Positions 1 through 6,744 of a stretch of DNA of 17,265 bases are shown here, one piece after another (positions within the stretch are counted from its first letter, which is position 1; each line of letters begins with the position of its first letter). Below the pieces are notes generated by a model. That model worked only from the letters and a program-made list of their open reading frames with translations, had not been told where the DNA came from and searched no databases. Position numbers and translations under genes: made by a program. Source of the DNA: Hydrogenophilales bacterium RIFOXYD1_FULL_62_11 (GTDB lineage: Bacteria; Pseudomonadota; Gammaproteobacteria; Burkholderiales; Thiobacillaceae); the NCBI GenBank assembly GCA_001802655.1, contig MGZO01000024.1:45275-62539 (forward strand), read 5' to 3'.

Positions 1-1415
1 ACAGCAGCGTGCTGGCCGCTTACCAGTCCGACCGTTCGCAATCGCTTCTCTCGCTGGAACGGGCACAACTGGAAACCGACCATACCGAACTGGGCATCGT
101 AATGATGGCCGACTGGGGCTTGCCCAGGGTATTCACCGAGCCACTTGCCTGTTACGAAACACCACAACACGCCAATTTCGCCCAGGATTCGCGCTCCCAC
201 AGCCTGATGCTGATCTTGCAGTTGTCGCACCGGCTGGCAGATTTCGGGCTTGCCGGCGCCGATGCCCGTCCGTATTTGGCGAAAGAGTGGATCACCCAGG
301 CCGAAGCACTCGACCTCACGCCCGAAACAGCTGGCGGATTTATCGACAAGGTGATTGCAAGCTGGTGCGAATGGGGCGAAATGCTGAAAATTCCGACAGC
401 ATCTCTCCCCCCCTTCGAGGACATCAGCCAGGGGCAGAGCGTCCCCCCGGACGACCAGTTGCCCCTGCGCATCATCGTGGCGGACGGCAATGTCGCAAGC
501 CGCCGCAAAACCGTCGCCTTATTGGTCGAGGACAGCGCACATATCGTCTACCCGGCAGAAGATGGCAAGACCGCGCTTGCGCTGGCTATGGAAGTGCTGC
601 CACATGTCATCATTACGCGCGACAAGCTCCCCGGAATCGACGGCGCCGAGTTGTGTCACGCCTTGCGCGCAACAGAAGAAGGCCGCCGCATGCATATCCT
701 GCTGATGGACGACGACGACGCTGAACGTCAGCAGATGCATACCGACGAATCCAGCATGGATGGCTATGTTTCCAGCGCGATCAGCGCGCAAGGGCTGCGC
801 ATCCGGCTATTCGCCGCACAACGCCTGCTGCAATTGCAGAACAACTGGGAAAAAGATCGAGCCCAACTACGCCAGATTGCCGCAGAACTCGCCGTGGCCA
901 ATCGCCGTCTGGCCACGGCTGCGCTGACTGACTCACTGACCGGTCTCTCCAATCGTCGCTCGGCAATGGATCAACTCCAGCAAATCTGGAGTGCCTCCAC
1001 ACGCTCCGGCATGCCGCTTTCCCTGATCGTGCTCGACATCGATCACTTCAAGCTGATCAATGACACCTACGGCCATGCGGTAGGAGATGTCGTGTTGCGT
1101 GAAACCGCCGAGATACTGCGCAAATCAGCCCGTCTGGGAGACAGCGTCAGCCGCATCGGTGGTGAAGAGTTTCTGGTCATTTGCCCCAACACCGACATCA
1201 AGTCAGCCACTCAAGTCGCTGAACGGCTGCGCATGACGCTTGAATCCAACGAGATCACGGTTGGGCGCGAAGAAAAAATCATTAGCGTCACCGCCAGCTT
1301 CGGCATATCCGCCAGGCAAACCAGCACGTTCGACATCGATGCCCTGGTCAATACCGCAGACCTTGCGCTTTATGCGGCCAAACAGGCGGGGCGCAATCGA
1401 TCTTGCGTCCGCTAA
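1..1415 (+). CDS. HDOD / degenerate receiver / GGDEF protein, probable diguanylate cyclase (5' truncated by window)
   Basis: The frame is open from the first bases, so the true start lies outside the window; a GTG at 9 gives 468 residues and numbering here starts there. Residues ~1-120 resemble the end of an HDOD domain (LETDHTELG, then a WGLP motif). Residues ~152-265 form a receiver-like domain, and ~300-468 a full GGDEF domain: D308-SLTGLSNRR, metal-binding D343xD345, active-site GGEEF at 384-388, and an inhibitory I-site R375xxD378 exactly five residues before it. Cyclic-di-GMP synthesis with product inhibition is therefore likely. The receiver is degenerate: R204 occupies the phosphoacceptor position, M233 the Thr/Ser position and S256 the Lys position, and the acidic pair is D159-G160. 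Control by phosphorylation is thus unlikely; HDOD or protein contacts may provide the input. It stands alone here, converging on the cytochrome genes. Confidence 0.88.
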   Translation, partial: SSVLAAYQSDRSQSLLSLERAQLETDHTELGIVMMADWGLPRVFTEPLACYETPQHANFAQDSRSHSLMLILQLSHRLADFGLAGADARPYLAKEWITQAEALDLTPETAGGFIDKVIASWCEWGEMLKIPTASLPPFEDISQGQSVPPDDQLPLRIIVADGNVASRRKTVALLVEDSAHIVYPAEDGKTALALAMEVLPHVIITRDKLPGIDGAELCHALRATEEGRRMHILLMDDDDAERQQMHTDESSMDGYVSSAISAQGLRIRLFAAQRLLQLQNNWEKDRAQLRQIAAELAVANRRLATAALTDSLTGLSNRRSAMDQLQQIWSASTRSGMPLSLIVLDIDHFKLINDTYGHAVGDVVLRETAEILRKSARLGDSVSRIGGEEFLVICPNTDIKSATQVAERLRMTLESNEITVGREEKIISVTASFGISARQTSTFDIDALVNTADLALYAAKQAGRNRSCVR

Positions 1416-1443
1416 CCGGGCCAAGGCTTGTCCGGGGCAATAA

Positions 1444-1477
1444 AAAAGGAGTGACCGTTCAAATGGCCACTCCTTTT
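1444..1477. terminator. Bidirectional rho-independent terminator between converging genes
   Basis: AAAAGGAGTG at 1444-1453 pairs with CACTCCTTTT at 1468-1477, and pairing resumes beyond one mismatch (A1454 with C1467). The minus strand carries the better U-tract (complement of the A-run 1442-1447), so it mainly ends the cytochrome transcript. The plus side ends in TTTT and can stop the GGDEF gene. It lies 18 nt past the cytochrome stop and 28 nt past the GGDEF stop. Confidence 0.8.
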
Positions 1478-1495
1478 GATTGCCTTCCCCCAAGT

Positions 1496-1819
1496 TCAAT
1501 ACTTCAGATATAGGCCTTTTTGCTTGGCGTAATAAAGTGCCAGATCCTGCATATCGGCATCGGTCAGGGTCTGAACCTGACCAGCCATGATGGGATTCTT
1601 GCGCTTGCCGGATTTGTAAGCCTTGAGTGAGTGATACAGGTAATCACGATTCTGCCCCGCCAGCTTGGGGAATGACGACACCGAACTCACGCCATCAGGA
1701 CCATGACAAGCCATGCAGGCGCTCGATTTGGCTTTTCCCGCTTCAACATTGCCGGCGGCGTATACAGGTAACGAAAAAACCAGCGCAACACTCGCAGAGA
1801 CAAGAAGGATTTTTTTCAC
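1496..1819 (-). CDS. Small periplasmic class I cytochrome c (monohaem)
   Basis: A monohaem c-type cytochrome for periplasmic electron transfer. The frame is open from a GTG at 1831, but a GGAG lies six bases before the second GTG at 1819 (VKKILLVSAS...), which I take as the start, giving 107 residues. An N-terminal signal peptide ends near VYAAG. The haem site CMACH comes about 35 residues in, and a downstream NPIMAGQ supplies a likely axial Met. The tail (DMQDLALYYA) is the usual C-terminal helix of cytochromes c4/c5/c553. The next gene upstream is a similar cytochrome sharing PKLxGQ, DYL, LKAYxSG and LAxYYA. The pair probably forms one transcript ending at 1444-1477. The redox partner (an oxidase, for instance) cannot be told from sequence. 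Confidence 0.85.
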   Translation of the reverse strand: MKKILLVSASVALVFSLPVYAAGNVEAGKAKSSACMACHGPDGVSSVSSFPKLAGQNRDYLYHSLKAYKSGKRKNPIMAGQVQTLTDADMQDLALYYAKQKGLYLKY

Positions 1820-1833
1820 GAGAGTCTCCACGA

Positions 1834-2172
1834 TTATTTGACAGGGCCGCTATACGACGATGCGTAATAGGCCGCAAGGTCATCTATGTCCTGCTCGCTC
1901 AAGCTCCCCACGATGCCATCCATGCTGGGATGGCTGCGCTCGCCTGATTGATATGCCTTGAGCGCCGCGACCAGATAATCAGCGTGTTGCCCGCCCAGTT
2001 TGGGCACACTGTACACACTCGGATAGGCGGTACGCCAACCTGGAATGCCATGACAACCAGCACACATCGAGGTTTTTGTTTTCCCCATCACAGGGTCGCC
2101 TGCCGCTTGAGCAGGCAAAGCAAGACTTATTAGAACGGATACACACAGTGTCATCGTGGTCAGTTTCATCAT
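1834..2172 (-). CDS. Small periplasmic class I cytochrome c, paralogue of its neighbour
   Basis: 112 residues with a signal peptide ending near AQAAG, haem-binding C37AGC40H41 and probable axial Met M84 (HPSMDG). The C-terminal helix is IDDLAAYYA. Two adjacent ATGs are possible: 2172, and 2169 with a GAGG three bases upstream; the choice changes only one residue. It lies just upstream of the 1496-1819 cytochrome and resembles it in overall pattern, which points to tandem duplication. The loop after the haem site is longer here (GIPGWRTAYPSVYSVPKLGG). Each protein resembles one half of a dihaem cytochrome c4, so the two might act together. No convincing sigma-70 promoter was found in the 220 bases upstream. 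Confidence 0.84.
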   Translation of the reverse strand: MMKLTTMTLCVSVLISLALPAQAAGDPVMGKTKTSMCAGCHGIPGWRTAYPSVYSVPKLGGQHADYLVAALKAYQSGERSHPSMDGIVGSLSEQDIDDLAAYYASSYSGPVK

Positions 2173-2396
2173 CCTCGCTCTTTCCGGTTGGATTGCTGAA
2201 CCCTGTTCTTCGCAGGCGTTGTCCGCAATTATGACCCGAAGTGCCCGGACAATACGTATACGACAGACAGAAAATCCTTTTATGACAATGAGTTATAACA
2301 TTATCCGCTAATATTCTTCTGGAGTGTTTTGAGCAGACTGAATGCCTGATCCAATAAAAATGGCACCTGTTTCTTAAACAAATAACAAGGTCAGAC
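2173..2396. other. Intergenic region between the cytochrome pair and the glutaredoxin-like gene
   Basis: About 220 bases with no credible gene, richer in A/T than its surroundings, especially 2270-2320. It should hold the promoter of the minus-strand cytochromes, but I could not find a good -35/-10 pair or an FNR-type site. A 7-bp inverted repeat is present: TTGTCCG at 2219-2225 and CGGACAA at 2246-2252. Confidence 0.5.
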
Positions 2397-2636
2397 TCAA
2401 GCGTGAACGAGCCAGACCCCGAATGCCACTGCATCAAATTCATGGCGGAAAATTTCGGTATCCCCATCAAACAACAAGGGCACATCCCAGCCAAAGCGTG
2501 CTTTCAGCGCCGGATCCTTATCCACATCCACTTCGATCAGACGATACGTGCCGGCCCGTGCGCGCACCTGCTCCGCCATCTCATCGCACAGCGGGCATCC
2601 CGTTCGTGTGAATAGCGTTAGGTGCCGCTCAGGCAT
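2397..2636 (-). CDS. Thin glutaredoxin/thioredoxin-like protein (DUF836 type)
   Basis: A 79-residue minimal thioredoxin-fold protein: beta strand (LTLFTRTG), redox motif C14PLC17, a helix, a second strand (YRLIEVDVDKDP), and the cis-proline region (WDVPLLF, P53). No signal peptide, so it is probably cytoplasmic. The ATG at 2636 is three bases past the degP stop, making it the last gene of the rpoE operon. Such small glutaredoxin-like proteins often follow degP in betaproteobacteria, commonly before lepA. The disulfide substrate is unknown. It is too short to be a classical glutathione-dependent glutaredoxin, so a general dithiol/disulfide role is the safest assignment. Confidence 0.82.
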   Translation of the reverse strand: MPERHLTLFTRTGCPLCDEMAEQVRARAGTYRLIEVDVDKDPALKARFGWDVPLLFDGDTEIFRHEFDAVAFGVWLVHA

Positions 2637-2639
2637 GCA

Positions 2640-4016
2640 TCACTCTGCCGAAATCTTCAGGGGAATGTACAGCGAGCCTTCGCCGCGGCGCACCAGAATG
2701 GCAACGACTTTTCCAACAGGCACAGACGCGATGGCATTACGATAGGCATCAACCGTGGGCAGTTTTCTGTTGTTCAGGGCCAGGATGACGTCACCGCTGC
2801 GCAGGCCTGCGCGCAGGGCGTCACCCGTGACATCTTCGACCAGCAAGCCATAGTCGATTTTGAGTTCGCGTCGCTGCTCAACCGTGAGCTCGGACAGCGC
2901 CAGGCCGCCACGAGCAAAGGCTTTACCCGGCTTGCCCGCCACCTGATTTTCGGCGGGCAACTCGGTCAGCACGACGCGAATCGTCTGGGCTTTACCTTTG
3001 CGCCAGACTTCGAGGGGTATCGTGCTGCCGGGTTTGACCGTGCCCACCATGCGCGGCAGATCCCCGGAGTTTTCTACCGGCTTGCCGTTGAACTTCAGGA
3101 TCACATCGGCAACTTGCAAGCCTGCTTTGGCCGCAGGTCCATCAGGCTGCACCTGTGCAATCAATGCCCCGCGAGCGCGGTCCAGCCCAAACGATTCCGC
3201 AAGATCGTTGCTGACTTCCTGAATCACCACCCCCAGCCAGCCGCGCGAGACTTTTCCGCCTGACTTGAGTTGCCCCACCACTTCCATCGCAACGTCGATA
3301 GGAATAGCGAACGACACGCCCTGATATCCCCCGCTGCGGCTATAGATTTGCGAATTGATGCCGACTACTTCCCCCTTCATGTTGAACAGGGGGCCGCCCG
3401 AGTTGCCGGGATTGATCGCCACGTCAGTCTGGATGTAGGGCACATAGCTTTCCGAAGGTAATGAACGGCCCTTTGCTGAAACGATGCCGGAAGTAACCGA
3501 GTTTTCGAATCCGAAAGGCGAACCTATCGCCGCGACGGCTTCACCGACGCGCAAGGCATCCGGACTACCCAGTTTCACGGCAGGCAAACTTTTAGCTGTG
3601 ATTTTCAGCACGGCGACATCGGTACGCGCGTCGGTGCCGATCACCTTGGCGATGAATTTTCGCTTGTCGGTAAGTTTGACGACAACCTCATCGGCCCCGT
3701 CCACCACGTGGGCATTGGTCAAAATGGTGCCATCGCTGCCAACGATAAACCCCGACCCTGTTCCATGGCTGGGTGTACCCGGCATGGCCCCACCCGGGAT
3801 CCCTGGCATGCCCGGAAAAAAGCGACGAAAAAACTCCTGCATGTTTTCGTCGTCCGGCATACCCTTTGATCCGCGTCTGGCGAGCGTCGTGGTACTGATG
3901 TTGACCACGGCCGGACCCTGCGATTCGACCAGATCAGCCACATCCATCACAGCTGTTGCCCATGTAGACCAAACCAGCGCGCCTACCATTGCCATCCTAG
4001 TCAAAACCATCCGCAT
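2640..4016 (-). CDS. degP: Periplasmic Do-family serine protease/chaperone DegP (MucD-like)
   Basis: 458 residues: signal peptide to about residue 22, a trypsin-like protease domain with full catalytic triad H103 (TNAHVV), D133 (RTDVAV) and S206 (GNSGGP), then two PDZ domains (~260-350 and ~370-455). It degrades or refolds damaged envelope proteins in the periplasm. It starts five bases after rseC; an AAAGGG ribosome-binding site lies inside the end of rseC. Its place in the sigma-E operon matches mucD of Pseudomonas, where the protease is both a regulon member and a negative modulator of the pathway. The Gly/Pro/Met-rich linker at 68-84 corresponds to the LA loop. Whether it behaves as DegP or DegQ cannot be told from sequence; MucD is an equally valid name. 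Confidence 0.95.
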   Translation of the reverse strand: MRMVLTRMAMVGALVWSTWATAVMDVADLVESQGPAVVNISTTTLARRGSKGMPDDENMQEFFRRFFPGMPGIPGGAMPGTPSHGTGSGFIVGSDGTILTNAHVVDGADEVVVKLTDKRKFIAKVIGTDARTDVAVLKITAKSLPAVKLGSPDALRVGEAVAAIGSPFGFENSVTSGIVSAKGRSLPSESYVPYIQTDVAINPGNSGGPLFNMKGEVVGINSQIYSRSGGYQGVSFAIPIDVAMEVVGQLKSGGKVSRGWLGVVIQEVSNDLAESFGLDRARGALIAQVQPDGPAAKAGLQVADVILKFNGKPVENSGDLPRMVGTVKPGSTIPLEVWRKGKAQTIRVVLTELPAENQVAGKPGKAFARGGLALSELTVEQRRELKIDYGLLVEDVTGDALRAGLRSGDVILALNNRKLPTVDAYRNAIASVPVGKVVAILVRRGEGSLYIPLKISAE

Positions 4017-4021
4017 ACTCG

Positions 4022-4489
4022 CTACCCTTTCATCAAACGAATCATCTCTTCACGTCGCAACACCACTGGCCGCGCGGCCTGCGTATTGCGTGCCAGCAAC
4101 CAGGCGACCGCCCCCCCCAGCAACACACCAATCAAGGCGGGTCCGTCACCCAACTCAAAAACCTGGGAAAGCAATGCCCCTCCCAGCATCAAGGCCAGAG
4201 GCCGACCATAGGCACGCAGTGCACTGTTCAACACGCTGCCGTTGGCAATTCCGACAATCGCACGGTCACCCGGTGCCAGTGACAAATCACAATCCACCCG
4301 GAACAGACGCGGCTTGCGCTGGAACAACTCGGCAATCCGCCGCGACGAACATCCCTGCCCCCCGCACGTTCCACAGCCTGATGGCTCGACCGCCTGCACC
4401 CAAATTCCGTCCGAAGCTGTCTTGATAACCTCGACAGTCTGTTCGAGCATGTTTGGCTCAGGCACCGAATTGCGCCCGGTCTGGCTCAC
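4022..4489 (-). CDS. rseC: RseC/MucC-family membrane regulator of sigma-E
   Basis: 155 residues with the two RseC hallmarks: an N-terminal cysteine cluster (C39GTC42GGQGC47) and two predicted membrane helices (~94-112 and ~116-133). In E. coli RseC is a minor positive modulator of sigma-E and is tied to the Rsx complex that reduces SoxR; the cysteines may hold a metal or Fe-S centre. The start is a GTG overlapping the rseB stop (GTGA), with a GGTGG seven bases upstream, indicating translational coupling. An in-frame ATG at residue 14 lacks a clear ribosome-binding site. A charged tail (VLRREEMIRLMKG) follows the second helix. Confidence 0.9.
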   Translation of the reverse strand: MSQTGRNSVPEPNMLEQTVEVIKTASDGIWVQAVEPSGCGTCGGQGCSSRRIAELFQRKPRLFRVDCDLSLAPGDRAIVGIANGSVLNSALRAYGRPLALMLGGALLSQVFELGDGPALIGVLLGGAVAWLLARNTQAARPVVLRREEMIRLMKG

Positions 4490-5457
4490 TGTTTTTCCAC
4501 CGAATTACCTGTTTCGATCAGTGCGGCGTTGGGGACTTCACCCAATGTGGTGACGGAATAGCCATCCACCTCGCGCGCATACACCCCAATGGCACCTTCG
4601 GCTGCCAGCCCCTGCATCTTCGGCATTTTTGGATTGACCGGTTCGAGGAACATTGACAACACGCTCAAGCCATCGGAATAAACCAGATGTGTCACCGGCA
4701 TCTGTTTGCCGGGCAGCGCTCTGACTGCTGCTTGTACCTGGACAAAGCCGGGCGGCGGCGTGACATTCCAGGTCACGCTGGTGGGCTGATCCAGGCTCGC
4801 TTTCAAAATGCTTTTGCCTGCCAGATCATTGAAAAAGAATCGGGAATCGGGCGCTTTACCGACCTGAACTTCAGAAAAAACGAACATCGACACCACTTTT
4901 CCACTGTCATTCACAATGCGCGACTTGAGGGGCAGTCCCGTCAATTTGTCGAGCCACAGGTTGTAAGCGTAGCGATAGCCATCTCGCGGTTCCAGCAGCA
5001 GCACCTGGCAGGAGCGCCCCGCCACACGTTCGGAGCCGCCCAGTTTGGCGGTGTAGAAATCCAACAGCGTGGCCGGATTCGCCGGCAGCAACGCCGGGAA
5101 AAAACGACGCGGCGCGTTGCGCTCCAACCGCACCTGTTTGCCTCCCGGAAGATGGCAGTAGACGTCATTGTTGATGCGCAAAAACTGGCGCGGCATTCCG
5201 TCCAGCACTTCGACCTTTTCCTGTTCGCCCTTTGCATCGACGCGATGCAAAACACGCAAGACTTCTATGTGTTCGCCATGGTGATAGACATACACGCCGC
5301 TGTAGTTCTGTTGCCTCGCAGCCGTTTCGGCCCGCTTGAGCCAGTCAAGGGCACTATCGGCATAGGCTGGAGCCGCCATAGTCAAAACAGACAACACCAG
5401 ACATCCAGCCAGTACGGCGAACCAGTCGACTCGCTGCACCCTACCCATCGTCTGCAT
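4486..5457 (-). CDS. rseB: Periplasmic sigma-E regulator RseB/MucB
   Basis: 323 residues: signal peptide with a likely cleavage after AYA (~33), a large LolA-like lipid-sensing domain (~35-215, opening SALDWLKRAETAARQQNYSG) and a smaller C-terminal domain (~225-315). RseB binds the periplasmic part of RseA and shields it from proteolysis; lipid or LPS intermediates displace it. The ATG shares one base with the rseA stop (TAATG), so translation is coupled; a second ATG lies at residue 4. It is followed by rseC with a 4-base overlap. Length is typical and nothing appears broken. Confidence 0.94.
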   Translation of the reverse strand: MQTMGRVQRVDWFAVLAGCLVLSVLTMAAPAYADSALDWLKRAETAARQQNYSGVYVYHHGEHIEVLRVLHRVDAKGEQEKVEVLDGMPRQFLRINNDVYCHLPGGKQVRLERNAPRRFFPALLPANPATLLDFYTAKLGGSERVAGRSCQVLLLEPRDGYRYAYNLWLDKLTGLPLKSRIVNDSGKVVSMFVFSEVQVGKAPDSRFFFNDLAGKSILKASLDQPTSVTWNVTPPPGFVQVQAAVRALPGKQMPVTHLVYSDGLSVLSMFLEPVNPKMPKMQGLAAEGAIGVYAREVDGYSVTTLGEVPNAALIETGNSVEKQ

Positions 5458-6005
5458 TAACGGGGCTCCTCCGCAAGCGCCACCGTACGTTGATAAGGTG
5501 AGACCACCGCCATCGGGGCAAACTCCTGATGCGCAACCAGATAAGGCGCCAATCGGACCTCGTCACGAGCCGGCACGGTTGCTTGCGCAACCTGCTGAAA
5601 GGCTGGTGCCATCGCCATTGGCAGGGTCGCCGGCGCATCTTGCTGCATGCCGCTGAGCGTCACCATGCCCCACACCGCAAGCGACGCAAACGAAGCGACC
5701 GCCACGCGCTGCGGCCAGACGCTGCGACGTGGCGCAAGCACGGTCGGCTCCGTCGCCAATTGCGCCGACAAACGTGCCATGAAGTCATCCGACACCGGCG
5801 CTGTGCCGCGCATCAGGTCGCCGATGAGATGGTAATCAGACCAGTCTTGTCGCAGGGTTTCGTCACGCTTCAGGGCTGCAACACAGGCCTCGATTTCAGC
5901 GTGCGTCGCCGCGCCATCCAGCGCAGCGGACAACAATTGACTACTGTCTTCCGACGGGGAAAAGGTCGTCCGGGAAAAGACATTGGGTTTGCGGAGTGCT
6001 GACAT
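5457..6005 (-). CDS. rseA: Anti-sigma-E factor RseA (MucA-like), single-pass membrane protein
   Basis: 182 residues. The N-terminal cytoplasmic part carries the anti-sigma motif pattern (LLSAALDG, then WSDYHLIGD at 55-63). One membrane helix spans about 101-119. The periplasmic part ends with YLVAHQEFAP and LAEEPR. It sequesters RpoE at the membrane until cut by regulated proteolysis. I chose the ATG at 6005 rather than the in-frame GTG at 6014 because AGGTGG, inside the last codons of rpoE, is correctly spaced for it; the stop of rpoE is two bases upstream. The site-1 protease normally needed (a DegS/AlgW type) is not in this window. Confidence 0.92.
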   Translation of the reverse strand: MSALRKPNVFSRTTFSPSEDSSQLLSAALDGAATHAEIEACVAALKRDETLRQDWSDYHLIGDLMRGTAPVSDDFMARLSAQLATEPTVLAPRRSVWPQRVAVASFASLAVWGMVTLSGMQQDAPATLPMAMAPAFQQVAQATVPARDEVRLAPYLVAHQEFAPMAVVSPYQRTVALAEEPR

Positions 6006-6007
6006 GG

Positions 6008-6604
6008 TTACCACCTTTTATCCTGACTGGTGCCCAACATCGGGCGTATCTTGATTGCGATCGCTTCGCGCGCGCGGAAAATCCGAGAACGAACCGTACC
6101 GATCGGACAGTCCATCATCTGCGCAATGTCCTCGTAGCTCATGCCCTCGATCTCGCGCAGCGTAATGGCTGTTCGCAACTCCTCGGGCAAGGCTTCGACG
6201 GCTTCATTCACGGCTTGGGCGACTTGTTTGGACTGAAGTTCCGTTTCCGGTGTGGCAATTTCGCGCAGCAAATCACCTTCTTCATAGTTTTCGGCATCTT
6301 CTGCCTGCACATCCGACGACACCGGCTGTTTCTTGCGCGCCACCAGATAGTTTTTGGCGGTATTGACGCCAATGCGATACAGCCAGGTGTAAAACGCACT
6401 TTCACCCCGGAATCCAGGCAATGCGCGATAGGCCTTGATGAAGGCCTCCTGCGTGATGTCTTCCACCTCGGCTGAATCGCGCACCATGCGCGATAGCAAA
6501 CGACCGAGCTTGCGATGATATTTGATCACCAACAGCTCGAACGCACGCTTGTCGCCCTGCTGGGCCCGTTCGACCAACACTTGATCCAATTCGCGATCCG
6601 ACAT
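6008..6604 (-). CDS. rpoE: Extracytoplasmic-stress sigma factor RpoE (AlgU-like)
   Basis: 198-residue group 4 (ECF) sigma factor. Region 2 is at ~20-90 with the core-binding DITQEAFIKAYRAL stretch (49-62) and the -10-recognition segment around FYTWLYRIGVNTAKN. Region 4 is at ~135-185 with the helix-turn-helix EIEGMSYEDIAQMM followed by GTVRSRIFRARE (169-180). It directs transcription of envelope-repair genes and is inhibited by the RseA encoded next door. An AGGGAG precedes the ATG. A matching sigma-E promoter about 80 bases upstream suggests autoregulation. The divergent neighbour is nadB, the same arrangement as in E. coli and Pseudomonas. Confidence 0.96.
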   Translation of the reverse strand: MSDRELDQVLVERAQQGDKRAFELLVIKYHRKLGRLLSRMVRDSAEVEDITQEAFIKAYRALPGFRGESAFYTWLYRIGVNTAKNYLVARKKQPVSSDVQAEDAENYEEGDLLREIATPETELQSKQVAQAVNEAVEALPEELRTAITLREIEGMSYEDIAQMMDCPIGTVRSRIFRAREAIAIKIRPMLGTSQDKRW

Positions 6605-6662
6605 AACTCCCTAGCTGCTTTTTATTGTGGTGAGAAGTATACGTGACCGCATATTCCAAACC

Positions 6663-6689
6663 TGTGAGCATGCCGTAATGAAAAAGTTC
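6663..6689 (-). promoter_or_regulatory. Putative sigma-E (RpoE/AlgU) autoregulatory promoter of the rpoE operon
   Basis: On the minus strand GAACTT (6689-6684) is followed after exactly 16 bases by TCACA (6667-6663), close to the E. coli/AlgU consensus GAACTT-N16/17-TCTGA. The predicted start near 6656 would give a leader of about 50 bases to the rpoE ATG. Position and orientation fit positive autoregulation. It lies within the intergenic region shared with nadB. Confidence 0.7.
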
Positions 6690-6744
6690 ATCCGGAACCG
6701 GGTTATTCTTGCCAGGTTTGAGCCCACCCGCATCTCCCGACACC

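Noticed and set aside
2353..2380. Weak hairpin (TGTTT/AAACA) with a nearby T-rich run after the glutaredoxin-like gene
   Set aside because: Only a 5-bp A/T-rich stem, and the T-run does not directly follow it; not convincing as a terminator.
1978..2494. A 171-codon minus-strand frame spanning cytochrome and intergenic sequence
   Set aside because: Out of frame with both the cytochrome and the glutaredoxin-like gene and without any family motif.
3484..4425. A 313-codon open frame on the plus strand opposite degP and rseC
   Set aside because: Crosses two real genes antisense, Pro/Ser/Thr/Arg-rich without motifs.
4687..5460. A 257-codon open frame on the plus strand opposite rseB
   Set aside because: Antisense to a full-length rseB; no domain pattern.
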